This document shows positions 46,701 to 57,659 of a stretch of 64,000 nucleotides of DNA, piece by piece (positions within the stretch are counted from its first letter, which is position 1; each line of letters begins with the position of its first letter). Source of the stretch: Steinernema hermaphroditum (Eukaryota; Nematoda; Chromadorea; Rhabditida; Steinernematidae). The translations under genes and the position numbers were made by a program. Location of the stretch: positions 4,216,001-4,280,000 of the forward strand of contig CM059621.1 of the NCBI GenBank assembly GCA_030435675.1, in the 5' to 3' direction. The notes beneath the pieces were generated by a model, which made no database searches, was not told the DNA's origin, and saw only the letters and a program-made list of their open reading frames with translations.

Positions 46701-47022
46701 CCACGCATTCGTTCTATTACTTTTCGCTTTGTTTCTCCCTTTGCTTTAACCGAATTAGCAAGTATGAAAAAGGTGACAGTGGATGGCAGTCATAACAATT
46801 AGTCAAGTACCACAATAAGTTGCGACAAAGAAGTCAAAATACAATAAAGCGATTAGCTGGGAACATTGCATTAACCCTCATTGTTCTCGCGACTGTATAA
46901 AATGAAAGTGAACAACACTTCTAGGTACTCTACTGTGTTATTTTCGAAAGCGGAGTGTTGAGTTGTTTGATGTTTCGCGACTATGGGTTAAATGGGTTCA
47001 AATGAGGATAATTCCAGAAAAT
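43796..47022. other. intergenic, repeat fragments
   Basis: About 44330-44560 and 46430-46600 look like worn SINE-like copies. 45415-45487 is a tandem duplication (separate entry). No gene is supported in this 3.2-kb stretch; the short frames lack splice context and homology. Confidence 0.4.
45415..45487. repeat. tandem duplication, 38-bp unit, two copies
   Basis: GATTGAGTGGAATGAGTGAC starts at 45415 and again at 45453. The copies are identical for about 31 nt. Confidence 0.85.
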
Positions 47023-48338
47023 ATGGATCTGTATCTGTTCAACCACGACAAGTATGACTATTTCTACAACTGTACCATGTACACCGATGAAGAGTGGAAG
47101 TCCTTCGGTGTTCGAAGAACAGGACTTGGAATCTTTAGCATCGTCTCTGGCGTCATCTGCATCGTAAGTACTTGTTGGTTGTTTCGGAATAGAATTTTAG
47201 AAAAAATGCCTCCGAAAAGTCTAAACAAAGCCTTTAGATTTTGTACATACCGTGCGCGAAAACAATGCTTCGACCCAAGCTGTGGCAACTGCCATGCTAC
47301 AAGCTGATGTTCCTCAACTCTATAATCGACATTTGGGGCATCATCAACAGTTGCTTCATCTCAGGATACTTAAGTATCGAAGGTGTCGTTTTTTGTAGCT
47401 ATCCGGATTTCCTCTACATCTACGGTGCGATCGTAATGGGTAGACCAAACGTAAATAAATATATTGAAAACTTTAACATTAAGGTCTATGGGCAGCTCAG
47501 TGCCTGACGGCTTTTATTTTGGCCCTGAATCGATGTATCGAATTCTGGCAGAAACCGCTTCTAACCGCGCTCTTCGAAGGCCATAAAATGATCATCTGGT
47601 GGATGTTGCCCATAGCCTGGTTCTTCACCTTCTTCATGTTTACAGCAGCATGTCCCTATACATCCATTGTCAACATGTGGATGACCGATCCCTACCTTGG
47701 GATTCCGGGAATTAACGCCGATCGAAGCTGGGTAAGAATGGCATCCTAGGGATGAAAATGTTCAGTACCGTTCAGTACGAAAATGTCACTCTACTCAACA
47801 TAAACAACACATGTGTTTTCGTCGGGCTCACCTCGTGCTATTTGTTCCTCGTATTTTCGATTTGGCTAAGAAGGAAAAGTTCAGGAAGTGCAGCTCTGAG
47901 CAAAGTCCAGAGACAGGTGATCCCACTTTCTAGCCGGCCAAAACAGAAACGGTTACCTTAGGTCTCAATTCAAGCCTGCATCATCTGCTCGTTCATCTAT
48001 GTCGCCGGCGGGATGTACGTCTTCTTCGAGTTCTTCCCCGAGTTCGCAAGCCCGATCTTCCTGATAATCGACTTTCTCTGCTGGCAATGGGGATTTTGTA
48101 CGATACCGTGTTAATATAATCGAATACGGTGTTTACATTTCCAGGTGGTGTTATCACGATCTACATGGTGATGAATAAGACACTTCGTCGCGGGGTTATT
48201 GGCTTCTACTTGAGTCTTCTAGGATATGAGACCGACAACAATACGGCAACAACAACTGCAGCTGTCTCCCACTTGGCCCCTAAATCGTCTCCAATTTTTC
48301 AGGATCGGAGCTCACATTCCGTTGTGAATCTCTCTTAG
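47023..48338 (+). CDS. srt-family chemoreceptor A
   Basis: Exons: 47023-47163, 47238-47439, 47484-47731, 47776-47916, 47962-48097, 48145-48338; total 1,062 nt, 353 aa. Every exon of A, B and C matches in length and phase except the last, which varies at its 3' end. Typical of nematode Srt receptors: FYNCTMYTDEEW near the N-terminus, YIPCAK after TM1, CYKLMFLNSIIDIWGIINS in TM2, VVFCSYPDFLYI, LALNRCIEFW (TM3 end), LRRGVIGFYL after TM7. Start at MDLYLF because this is conserved in A, B, C and D while upstream sequence is not. Expected in sensory neurons; ligand unknown. Introns are 44-74 nt. Confidence 0.9.
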
Positions 48339-49107
48339 GATACATTGACCCTACTTGTAAAAATTCCAACGTGCTTCAGAACGTCGTTTGTCTTAGCATC
48401 TGTAGCATCCTTTTTATAGCATAGATATCGAGAATCGAATCAAAAATAGTATCTTTTCACCTAGAGGGAGATTGACAATGCAGAGGGTGTGTGGGAGCAC
48501 GTCTGGCTTTCTCTGTCTGATTAGTACCAAAACATAGATATTTACGCAATATTCTAGGAACCTAAATCGTTGCTTCTCGTCTGTGTGTCTCACGCTTTCA
48601 ATTATATTTTATTGGTGAACGCTTTCATGTACTAGACGCAAGTGTTTTCTATGCCACCCATAGTTAAAGTGCTCCTTGGTTGGAAAACTTCATCGTTAGA
48701 ATTCACACAGCTGTGTCATTTTACTCTGTCCGTTGTATTAAAAAGGTTAACGATGTCATCTACGCGTGAGTTATTAATAAAAGTGCTGAATGTAAGCTTG
48801 CACTTATTGTTTGGCTTATGTCCTTAGAAGGCAAGTAAACCGTGCACAAGAAAAGCTGAGAGAATTGTAATATCGAAAACACTATTTGCTTGTGAAATCT
48901 AGGACATCGTTAGGGTCGTTTGTTCCATTGTTCTGAAAAGGCAGTGATGCTAGTCACCCACGTGTGGTTGATTGGTAAGACAATCACAGCACGTGCTACT
49001 GCTGAGTCCCCCGCACAAACGAACTATGGTGATGATCTCTATGTCCATCTCTGTACAACTGTGTACTTCCGCGAACGTAGCTCGCATCTTTGAAGAGTGA
49101 CGGCCGT
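48339..49107. other. intergenic
   Basis: 3' flank of srt A up to the GCCGT target site (49103-49107) of the second BEL element. Nothing else is recognised. Confidence 0.4.
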
Positions 49108-49430
49108 TGTCGCCGAGCGACCGCGACGACCGAACGGGCGAGATTCACCAGTGTGACTCTCGCAACGATTGACTTGCTAGCGTAGCGCGCGAGTGCGTGG
49201 CGTGCATGATACTGTATTTCGTATACCCGTTGTTGTTACCGTTTGTTCTCACCCTTGTTTTCCTTTTGTTCCTGTTTTGTTGTGTGCGTTGAAGGTTTGA
49301 GTGTTCTATTAAATCTCTAACCCGATACGTGATCTCTTTTCCCGCGTGGCCGCTGGCAATTGTACATTGCCTGCGAATTGGCGAGCAGATCAGACGACAA
49401 CCGCGAGACGAACCCGACCGATTCTGCGCA
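49108..49430 (+). repeat. 5' LTR of second BEL element
   Basis: 323 bp. Same length as 51688-52010, with two substitutions seen (near 49202 and 49423). Confidence 0.9.
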
Positions 49431-49443
49431 TGGTGCATCGGCC
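49431..49443 (+). promoter_or_regulatory. tRNA-Gly primer-binding site, second BEL element
   Basis: TGGTGCATCGGCC begins immediately after the 5' LTR, complementary to the tRNA-Gly(GCC) 3' end. Confidence 0.75.
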
Positions 49444-49512
49444 AAACAGACGACTACGACCAGACGATTGCAAACGAGCAACTTCATCGAGATAGACGAT
49501 TCCTGCACGACG

Positions 49513-51765
49513 ATGTCAGGAAATCTCGGAACCAAGAAAGCGCAGATCACGCGCCAGACGAAGAACGCCGCGGCAAAGATTGCAGAAATGCAGGAACTGC
49601 TGCAGAACCAACAAGAACTCGCGTGGAACAGCAGCGAGGCAGACGACGAAGTCAAGAATGAGTTCAGCATCATGAAGGGACACCGGAACGGACTGACGTC
49701 CATACTGGAGAAGATCAACAAGGTCCTAGACGATTTCGAACAAGCATGCGCCCAGTTGACCGAGGCTGAACGAGCCAAGGAAGGAGACGACATCGACCAC
49801 TATTCGAACAAAGGATACGACTGTGTAGACGAGATTGAAGCCGTCATGAGAGACGCAAACTTCCGTCTTGACGTCATGTCAGACTGGCTAGAAGACCACA
49901 AATCCAGACCGAGTGAGACGAATCGCAGTGTCGCAAGACCTGTCGAAAGCGGTCTGAAGAAGCTGGCAGTGCCATGCTTTGATGGAAACATCATGGAGTG
50001 GCCAAACTTCAACAGACTATTCGAAGAACTGGTCTGCAAGAACAAGTCGCTGAGCGAAGTCGAGAAGCTCAACTATCTAGTGCAATCCTTGAGGGGAGAC
50101 GCAAAAGAGACGATTGGACGATATCTCGCCACGCCAGACAGCTTCACAGACGCGTACAAAGCTCTAGTCAGACGATATGGAGACGTTCACTTCCTGAGCA
50201 TTGAGTTGCACAAGAAGCTACGAACTCTACGAGCTCCAACAGCGGACATCAGAGATCAACGTCGGTACATCGACCAAGCAGCGACGATCTGCACTCAGAT
50301 GAAGACGCTTCAGACGAAAACAGACAATCTAGAAACGGTCTACACCGTTCTAGGCAAACTGCCCAACGAGACCTACGATAAGACGATGGACAAAATTTCG
50401 ATCGAACAGTTCACAGACATCGATTTAGTCCTGGAAACAGTAGACGAAACGCTGACCAAGCTCAGCTTTGCACAGCACACCAAGAGTGCTACATCGGACG
50501 TAAGCAAGGCGAGCTCGTGGAACAAGACAAATACTGAATCACCACGATTCAAAGACGCGAGACAGCTTGGCACTTGTGTATACTGCAAGAGACAAGGACA
50601 CAACATGTCCCAGTGTATCATTGTGTCAGACAAGCAGGAACGTGCAAGAATCCTGCGAGACGAGAACCGTTGCCTGAACTGTGCAGCAGAAGACCACAAC
50701 AGCGTAAACTGCCGAAGCTCTGGTTGTCGATCGTGCGGAGGAAAACACCACACGTCAACCTGCTTCAAGACGAACAAGGAACACGAGACACCATCACGAG
50801 ACACCACGAAACGAGGGTGGTCAGTCAACCATACTCAGCCCATGAAGGAGAGGCAGAAAACAACACCAAGCCAGACGAAACTCTTCACAAGTCAAGTGCA
50901 GATGGAAGCAGACGCCGAAAAGACAAAGCTCAACGTTGGTTGCTTATTGACAGCAACCGTGCCAGTTCTGAACGAACAGACAAAACAGCACGAAAACATC
51001 GCTGACTGCGAAAACTTCGAAAGCACCAAGATCAATGCAGCATGTGTATCTATTACGAACACACAAGACGATATGATCGACGTTGACAAGCTGTGTCTAA
51101 TGGAAACCGGAACACACGAGTCCACGAACCAACCAGCAGCAGAAAACGCCACGATCAACGGACAAGTTGTCAAACGATTCTACGAGACGAAAAAGAAGAC
51201 AGACGTGAACTACGTAGTTCGACTTCCATGGAAGGAAGATGGTTCGAAAAGCCCACTACCCAGCAATTACAAGATTGCACCTTTCCGAATTGAATCCGAA
51301 CTACGTCGGAACAGACGCCAGACGACTATGGCCAGCCTGAAACAGACGACTCCGAAGAACACAGCCAAGAAGACGACATCGAACGGCGAGGGGGAGGCTC
51401 CTTTGGAGACGATGGCGAGGAAGCCTCGAAAGAGACTGTTACCAAGTAAAGACGATGGTAGGGCAAAAGACATGAAGCGCCACCGAAGCGCACTTCGAAA
51501 AGTGACGACGCTAGAAAGACGAAAGCTAGGTGTCGTGTGTCTGATCGCACACAGAGACGAGCTCTGCAGACGAAGCAGCCAGCATAGACGAATGGGACAC
51601 AGATGTCACTTCTGTAAGAGGTTCGATCATCACTCAGCACTGTGCTCTCTTGGCACGTGGAGAACCGACCGACGTGAGGCCCGGGAGTGTCGCCGAGCGA
51701 CCGCGACGACCGAACGGGCGAGATTCACCAGTGTGACTCTCGCAACGATTGACTTGCTAGCGTAG
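49513..51765 (+). CDS. gag-pol scrap-zinc knuckle fusion ORF of second BEL element
   Basis: 750 codons from Met 49513 (MSGNLGTKKAQITRQTKNAA). The frame is already open through the LTR end and it stops inside the 3' LTR. Gag capsid region (LAVPCFDGNIMEWPNFNRLF, KLNYLVQSLRGDAKETIGRY), knuckles CVYCKRQGHNMSQC, CLNCAAEDHNSVNC, CRSCGGKHHTSTC. Then VNYVVRLPWKED and LPSNYKIAPFRIESE, the segment that precedes RT in Pao pol. After this the frame jumps to a basic region and HRCHFCKRFDHHSALC, homologous to the end of the third ORF of the 25338-36745 element. The internal deletion has thus joined the pol N-terminus to the 3' ORF in frame. It may still be translated. Confidence 0.85.
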   Translation: MSGNLGTKKAQITRQTKNAAAKIAEMQELLQNQQELAWNSSEADDEVKNEFSIMKGHRNGLTSILEKINKVLDDFEQACAQLTEAERAKEGDDIDHYSNKGYDCVDEIEAVMRDANFRLDVMSDWLEDHKSRPSETNRSVARPVESGLKKLAVPCFDGNIMEWPNFNRLFEELVCKNKSLSEVEKLNYLVQSLRGDAKETIGRYLATPDSFTDAYKALVRRYGDVHFLSIELHKKLRTLRAPTADIRDQRRYIDQAATICTQMKTLQTKTDNLETVYTVLGKLPNETYDKTMDKISIEQFTDIDLVLETVDETLTKLSFAQHTKSATSDVSKASSWNKTNTESPRFKDARQLGTCVYCKRQGHNMSQCIIVSDKQERARILRDENRCLNCAAEDHNSVNCRSSGCRSCGGKHHTSTCFKTNKEHETPSRDTTKRGWSVNHTQPMKERQKTTPSQTKLFTSQVQMEADAEKTKLNVGCLLTATVPVLNEQTKQHENIADCENFESTKINAACVSITNTQDDMIDVDKLCLMETGTHESTNQPAAENATINGQVVKRFYETKKKTDVNYVVRLPWKEDGSKSPLPSNYKIAPFRIESELRRNRRQTTMASLKQTTPKNTAKKTTSNGEGEAPLETMARKPRKRLLPSKDDGRAKDMKRHRSALRKVTTLERRKLGVVCLIAHRDELCRRSSQHRRMGHRCHFCKRFDHHSALCSLGTWRTDRREARECRRATATTERARFTSVTLATIDLLA

Positions 51766-52010
51766 CGCGCGAGTGCGTGGCGTACATGATACTGTATTTC
51801 GTATACCCGTTGTTGTTACCGTTTGTTCTCACCCTTGTTTTCCTTTTGTTCCTGTTTTGTTGTGTGCGTTGAAGGTTTGAGTGTTCTATTAAATCTCTAA
51901 CCCGATACGTGATCTCTTTTCCCGCGTGGCCGCTGGCAATTGTACATTGCCTGCGAATTGGCGAGCAGATCAGACGACAACCGCGAGACGAACCCGACCG
52001 ATCCTGCGCA
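51688..52010 (+). repeat. 3' LTR of second BEL element
   Basis: 323 bp, followed by target copy GCCGT (52011-52015). Confidence 0.9.
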
Positions 52011-52032
52011 GCCGTTGCCGCATCTCTTAATA

Positions 52033-52276
52033 TTGGGTTGGTCCATAAAAAATGGCGGATTTTTGATTTGCGGCTATTTTCGTACTGTGTGATCGTGTGA
52101 CCAGATGGGTTAGTGCGTTCGTACAGGTAATTAATTATGTCCCCAGATTGTGCGTTCCGATGACTCTCTGAGCTCTGACGCTTTGTAGTTAAATGTTGTA
52201 TACCTCTGGTGAAATGTTTGTCTTTTTGATGAAATACTCACTTTTAAAATTCGCCATTTTCCATCGACCAACCCAA
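52033..52276. mobile_element. mariner-type MITE
   Basis: 244 bp with inverted ends TTGGGTTGGTCCATAAAAAA and, inverted, TTGGGTTGGTCGATGGAAAA, flanked by TA. No coding capacity. The ends fit mariner elements (family knowledge). It lies 17 bp from the second BEL element's target site. Confidence 0.8.
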
Positions 52277-52278
52277 TA

Positions 52279-53340
52279 TATCGTGATGTATCCTGGATAC
52301 CCAAGCTGACTCATTTTCTCACGCACATGCGCCTTTGTTTGTTTTGCATGTCAAGCAAGTTCAGCACACGGAACTGAACACAGCTTCAGAATGTAATTTA
52401 CAAAGCACAAAGCAATGTTATTGAATAAAACTTATACGCCAATACGCAAATGAGTCACGTGAGAAATGATATAATTACTTATGGCATGGAGGGAAATTAT
52501 CAGCCGCACACTGTACAGTAATTGTGAATGCAACACGAACTACATCTTGATAGAACAGGAGCGTCAGAAAAGGAACGCCCAGAGACGCCAGGACTCATCA
52601 AGGGGACTGTGTTGATTATGCTAAACGAAATTATCGCAGTTCCGTACACTTCCGCATTAGATACGACGTCAAAGATCAGCGAATCATGCAGTCAAATTAA
52701 TATCGCTCTGCTATGATGTCATGTTTTGAACCATAACATATAGTATGCCACTATGAAGAGTCTCACAATATTTCCGATCGCTGCTCATTTTGGTCATTAA
52801 TTTGCATCGGTGGTGTTCGCAATGTCAGAAATTAGTTTAGCCAAGTTGTTCTTGATAGCAGTTATTAGAGCAAATGACCGCCCCGGCTCACTGAAAGCCT
52901 GGATCACCAGGGAGTCGTGAGGGTTCTCGCCCCACCATCCGCGCTACCTACTCAAAGCGCTGCAATTCCGAGGTCTGCAACGCGGTGAGCACTCTGTTCG
53001 CCGAGTTCGCTTACCGCGCCTCGGATTCAGCTCTTCACTGTTTTGACGCTCGCACAGTCTGACGTCATTGCTCGCCGATTGGCGCACGATCGGGTCTCAT
53101 TAGGTTACTACCGGTCGATGAATTTCAATTGGATTTGCCCGTCGAACATGATCACATTATCCAACCGTAGAAAAAGCGTAATTCTCCTTGTTTGGTACGA
53201 CTTATACACATAGGGAAATACGATAATTGCATTAAATATCTCGGATCAAACATCTTAAATTTAAGGCCATAATATTTTCGCCCTAAAAGCAATTACAATC
53301 CGGCCACACCTCCATCTATCGCTTTGTAGAGTTATTATAC
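52279..53340. other. intergenic
   Basis: About 52870-53060 resembles the SINE-like body (GCCTGGATCACCAGGGAGTC). Otherwise nothing is recognised. Confidence 0.4.
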
Positions 53341-55400
53341 CATATGCCAGGACTACCTTCATATTCCTGGTTGTAGTACAGCGACGAAATCACCCCTGTG
53401 TAGGTCGTGTAGGTTGAACGACCTTTTTTTAAACTTCGGTATTTCCGCGAACAGGTATTGTATCATGGTACTTAAAAACATAATCTCGGAACAGGTAAAG
53501 GTCACGATCCCAAGTGTTGTCTTGTACGAATGGTGAGAATTTGTACAACACCAAAACACGAAGGAATATAAAAAATAAAAACAAGTTTAATAGGACCTAC
53601 TTCCACATTTTGCAAGCCATCGGACCTGCTCGCTTCTTCGACGCTAGCTGTTTTTAAATTAGTCTCTATATTCGAGGATGTGGAACCGCGCCGAATCTGC
53701 GTCGCTGCTAGAACTGCAGTCCTTTCAGGCTGTCCAACTACCTCTTAAGATAATGGATCTCTACCTATTCCACCGCGACAAATACGAATATTTCTACAAC
53801 TGCTCTATGTACACTGAGGAAGAGTGGAGCAAATTTGGCATCAAACGACCTGGCCTTGGAATATTCAGCATCGTCATTGGGGTATTGGCAATAGTAAGTA
53901 ATTTTTTTTTACCCAGGCAAATTAAGTGACATCTTGCAGATCCTGTACATTCCCTGTGCGCGAGCGATGCTGCGACCCAAGCTGTGGCAACTGCCGTGCT
54001 ACAAGCTGATGTTCCTCAATGCCGTAATCGACATTTGGGGCATCATCAATAGCTGCTTCATCTCAGGATATTTAAGCGTCGAAGGAGTCGTCTTCTGCAG
54101 CTACCCGGATTTCCTCTATATCACTGGATCAATTATCATGGGTAAGAGCAGCCGGGCAGTTCCCAATATACACATCAATATAGCCCTTTGGGGAGCTCAG
54201 TGCGTCACAGCCGTCATTCTGGCACTGAATAGATGCATCGAATTCTGGCAGAAACCGTTTCTGACTCGGCTCTTCGAGGGATACAATATGATCTTCTGGT
54301 TCATGCTCCCGATCACCTGGTTCTTCGTCCTTCTAATGTTCACAGCATCAATTCCGTTCACATCGATCCTAAACATGTGGGTCCTTGATCCATATTTCGG
54401 AATACCAGGCATCAAGGCTGATGGCAGCTGGGTACGGTGTCCTCTCTCCTACACCAACTGTAACCTGAGTTTTAAGTACGCCCAAGTAACGCTCCTCAAC
54501 ATAAACAACATGTTCGTCTTTGTCGGTCTCACGTCGTGCTACCTATTCCTTGTTTTCTCCATCTGGTTCCGCAGTCGAAGTGTTGGAAGCGCCGTACTGA
54601 GCAAAGTACAAAGACAAGTAAATCAGAGGTCGCCTGTGCTGAGCTATATTTTTGACTGTAGGTCTCGATCCAAGCCTGCATCATCTGTTCGTTTATCTAC
54701 TTCACCGGTGGGACATACGTCTTTTTCGAGTTCTTCCCAGAATTTGCTAGTCCTCTTTTCCTCATCATGGACTTCCTGGGATGGCAGTGGGGTTTCTGTA
54801 GGTAACCGTGTGAACGAACACGGTAAAATAGTACTTTAGGTGGCGTGATTATGATCTACATGGTGATGAACAAGAATCTGCGTCGTGGAGTGTTGTCTTT
54901 CTACCTCAACATATTCGGATACGACGTTTCTCCCGACGCCACGACGACAGCAGCTGTTTCTCACATGGCTCCGAAATCGTCCGCCGTTCACCTCGATTCG
55001 TCCTCTCTGGCTAATCCCATGTAGAGCGCTGTGGGCTAGGTTTCCAGAAACCAGCGGAATTTTGTTTTTTCTTCCTTCCAACCCCCTCTTTTCACCCAAA
55101 AAACAAAAAAAAAAGTTAATTTTCCGTCTCTCCTTTTGCTTTTGCCGATTATAGTCATTATAGCCGGTTAGTTAATGGTCCATCCTTATTATCAACTGCG
55201 CAGAATGTTCCATTTATCCATCTTTATCTGCGCTATTTAGTCCAGCCATTCACTAATAATGTACTCCTTTGAACGAAGATTATTTCCATTGCAGCTTCTG
55301 TCTTGTTTTCACTACAGTAAGCCCGCCGCCACGCCATCAGTTACATATTTAGAACTAGCTCATTTATTGCATTTCAACCTCTTTGTCGCGGTTCTTTGTA
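53340..55400 (+). repeat. segmental duplication, copy 1 (srt B unit)
   Basis: The unit comprises about 400 bp of upstream sequence, the whole srt B gene and a few hundred bp downstream. It corresponds to 57660 to about 59720. Upstream landmarks shared: TGTGTAGGT.GTGTAGGTTGA and GGTACTTAAAAACATAA. Downstream: ATATTTAGAA and GCATTTCAAC. Confidence 0.75.
53753..55024 (+). CDS. srt-family chemoreceptor B
   Basis: Exons: 53753-53893, 53940-54141, 54184-54431, 54477-54617, 54662-54797, 54840-55024; 1,053 nt, 350 aa. Motifs: MDLYLFHRDKYEYFYNCSMY, YIPCARAMLRPKLWQLPCYK, DIWGIINSCFISGYLS, LALNRCIEFWQKPF, VFVGLTSCYLFLVFSIWF, LRRGVLSFYLNIFGYD. Two introns (42 and 45 nt) are multiples of three and open, so an unspliced reading is possible; paralogues A and C, which have stops or frameshifts there, show they are introns. 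An upstream in-frame ATG at 53678 is not conserved in C (TTG), so it was not used. Confidence 0.92.
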
Positions 55401-55899
55401 TCGGCCTCTTATGACAATGCACTAATTGTTGTGACGGGAGCATAATACATTAGTTTTTAATCTGGTTAGTTTGAAACCAACAAAGAGCTCCTGACCACAC
55501 GACAATGGCAACATGATCTAGGAGTAAATAACTGAAATCATCTTAAGGTTTGTATGATGTAATCGATACAAACGTTGTCAAGTTGATTGGTTAGAGAAAT
55601 ACAACGATTTTCCTTGTCTTGGGACGTAGAATGGGATGATGAGAAAGACGCTGATGCTTAGACAGTTGATGTTGATATCCCAACAGTCTCTTTTGAATGC
55701 GAGAATATTTGTCACGGATAAACATCACATCTATTGTTCTCTGTGTAAGTATGTGTATTTTGTGTGTTTTCCATAACATCTTCACTTGATTAATACCTGT
55801 GACTTCTTATGATGAATAGTTTTAGACATACGCATGAATAAACATTACCTGCTTGCATTACATTCAAAGCTGTGATTATACTTTTTCTATGATAAAGAA
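55025..55899. other. srt B 3' flank
   Basis: Its first part is duplicated downstream of srt C. About 55710-55775 (CGGATAAACATCACATCTAT...TTTGTGTGTTTTCCATA) has a diverged copy at 61130-61200. No gene is seen. Confidence 0.4.
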
Positions 55900-55989
55900 G
55901 ATCACATCTACAAGGTGTATGATGAGCTGGAGAACTACAACTATGGCAAGCAATACGACTTCCACGGAATCATGCACTATGATGACAAG
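55900..55989 (+). pseudogene. astacin exon relic (end of catalytic domain)
   Basis: Thirty codons reading NYNYGKQYDFHGIMHYDDK, then a GT donor context. This matches exon 7 of the two astacin genes (1755-1852 and 5557-5654), including the Met-turn MHY. No neighbouring astacin exons were found within a few hundred bases. Confidence 0.8.
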
Positions 55990-56118
55990 TAGGATTGTTG
56001 ACTCGACTCGTGACATCGCCCCGATTGCTGTAGGAGTAGATATTGCGAAAATAGACAATGCTTATCATTTGTAACTTCGATAACTTTATTCAATGCAGCA
56101 ACCCAATAGGTGCCATAC

Positions 56119-57659
56119 TAGGGTTGTCGAATATTCGAAAATCCTCGAATATCGAATCGAATCGAATATTCGATATTCGAGGATCTTCGAATTTCGAATC
56201 GAATCGAATATTCGATATTCGAAGGTTCGAATCAAATCGAATCGAATTTTTTTTTTGATTTTTTTCTGAATTTTTTCAGAGTCCTATTTCTGGCCTTTTT
56301 AAGTACCGCTGTAGACAGAGGTTTTCCAACTCATGGCAAATCAAAGTGAGCATAGAAGAGTGGTTCTGCACAGAGTGTGCGCAGAAGAGAACGGCAAGAG
56401 TGTACTTCCCTTTTACCATTCTATGTGTTGTCGCCACAACCGTCCTTCTGCTCTTTCTCCCTTTCTTATTAGCTGGTGCATTCTAAGCCAGCATTCTACG
56501 TGTCTTTTGCAATAAGGACTGCATCGATTGGTTTCACCTAGTATCTCCACCTAGTGAGCAACTGTAGCGTGGTACCTAAGAGACAGCGGGAAATGACACT
56601 ATGTTTTCTATTGGGTTGGAACATTGAAAATGGGACACATGGAAAACATTAAATAATCAAAAAGATGGCCTTTCCTGAGCACTATGTTAACTCCAACGTT
56701 TACGGTACGTTAAGTACTCCAACAGACAGTGGAGATATGCAGGTACATAGCTATCGATCGCAGCTAGTAAGCCCAAACAGCACTTCTGCATAACAGAAAT
56801 AGGGGCCAAATGTGGAAAAAAATAGTTTTGGTTTCCCCAAAAGTCTGACTACCCTAGACCGCATCTTTTCAAGTTAATGTCCACAACGGCTCTTCACTTT
56901 GAGCTCAGAGATTCCTGTTTTCAGCCCTTACAAGAACTTTTTCAATCTATCTCACTGTCGTACTATATCATTCTCTGAAGCATCTCCGCGCAATAGGGCG
57001 GCCTAGGTCTAGCAAGCGGCCTAGGCTCTAGGGCTATCGGGGCAATGGCGACAGTGACGGTCGTCAATGACTACACATCTAGCGACCTACACAGCGCGCA
57101 GACGTTTTTTTGCTGAACTTTAGCTCATCTTCAGTAGCAACGCATTCCTGCTAAGCAAATGTAAGACAATAGAGACATCGATGGCTCTCCGAGCACTGTT
57201 TTCTTCGCGATTGAGTGTTGCCAGAGCGAGCAAAACCTTCGCAATACGTTTGCGGACGACCAGAAATCTACAGAATGATAGTGAATCAGGCAAAAAAGAA
57301 GGACGGACTGTTACGAAAATACTAGCAGCTAGTAATATAACACGTGACACAAGCTAAAACTGCTATCGGTTGGCTCATTGGCAGCGCGGCTGCCTGCCAT
57401 GCTGGGGGTCGGGGGTTCAATCCCTCGTGATGCCTGCCACTTTTTTATTCGATATTCGGAAATCTTCGAATAGCGAATCGAATCGAATATTCGATATTCG
57501 AAGGTTCTCGAATATCGAATCGAATATTCGATATTCGAAGATCTTCGAATATCGAATCGAATCGAATATTCGATATTCGAAGGTTCTCGAATATCGAATC
57601 GAATATTCGATATTCGTAAAAACTCGAATTATTCGATTCGATTCGATTCGACAACCCTA
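56119..57659. mobile_element. non-autonomous hAT element with TCGAATA-rich ends
   Basis: 1,541 bp with termini TAGGGTTGTCGAAT and its inverse, flanked by the 8-bp repeat TGCCATAC (56111-56118 and 57660-57667). Both ends consist of about 130-220 bp of interleaved TCGAATA/TATTCGA units, themselves palindromic. No transposase was found inside. A tRNA-like unit lies just inside the right end. It landed at the upstream edge of the duplicated srt C unit, so it arrived after the duplication. Confidence 0.88.
57364..57436 (+). tRNA. tRNA-Gly(GCC)-like unit, probable pseudogene
   Basis: A box TGGCTCATTGG, loop CTGCCAT giving anticodon GCC, B box GGTTCAATCCC, and a T6 terminator at 57441-57446. So a pol III transcription unit is complete. 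The acceptor stem does not pair (TATCGGT against TGATGCC), and the anticodon and T stems have mismatches, so it is unlikely to be a working tRNA. It sits inside the hAT element at 56119-57659. Confidence 0.45.

Larger units (their letters stand above)
49108..52010 (+). mobile_element. pol-deleted BEL/Pao element
   Basis: 2,903 bp with 323-bp LTRs (49108-49430 and 51688-52010), each TGTCGCCGAG...CTGCGCA, with two substitutions seen between them. Flanked by the 5-bp repeat GCCGT (49103-49107 and 52011-52015). The interior has gag, a scrap of pol and a zinc-knuckle end in one frame; RT, RNase H and integrase are missing. Primer-binding site TGGTGCATCGGCC (49431-49443) and pre-LTR purine tract GGCCCGGGAG match the other BEL element, whose enzymes, or those of a relative, may have mobilised it (inference). 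It sits between srt A and srt B. Confidence 0.92.

Noticed and set aside
53678..53752. Upstream ATG of srt B as the true start
   Set aside because: The sequence before MDLYLF is conserved in srt C but lacks ATG there, and srt A and D also start at the MD-x-Y-x-F position.
57364..57436. Functional tRNA-Gly gene
   Set aside because: The acceptor stem does not pair and several stems have mismatches, although pol III promoter boxes are good.
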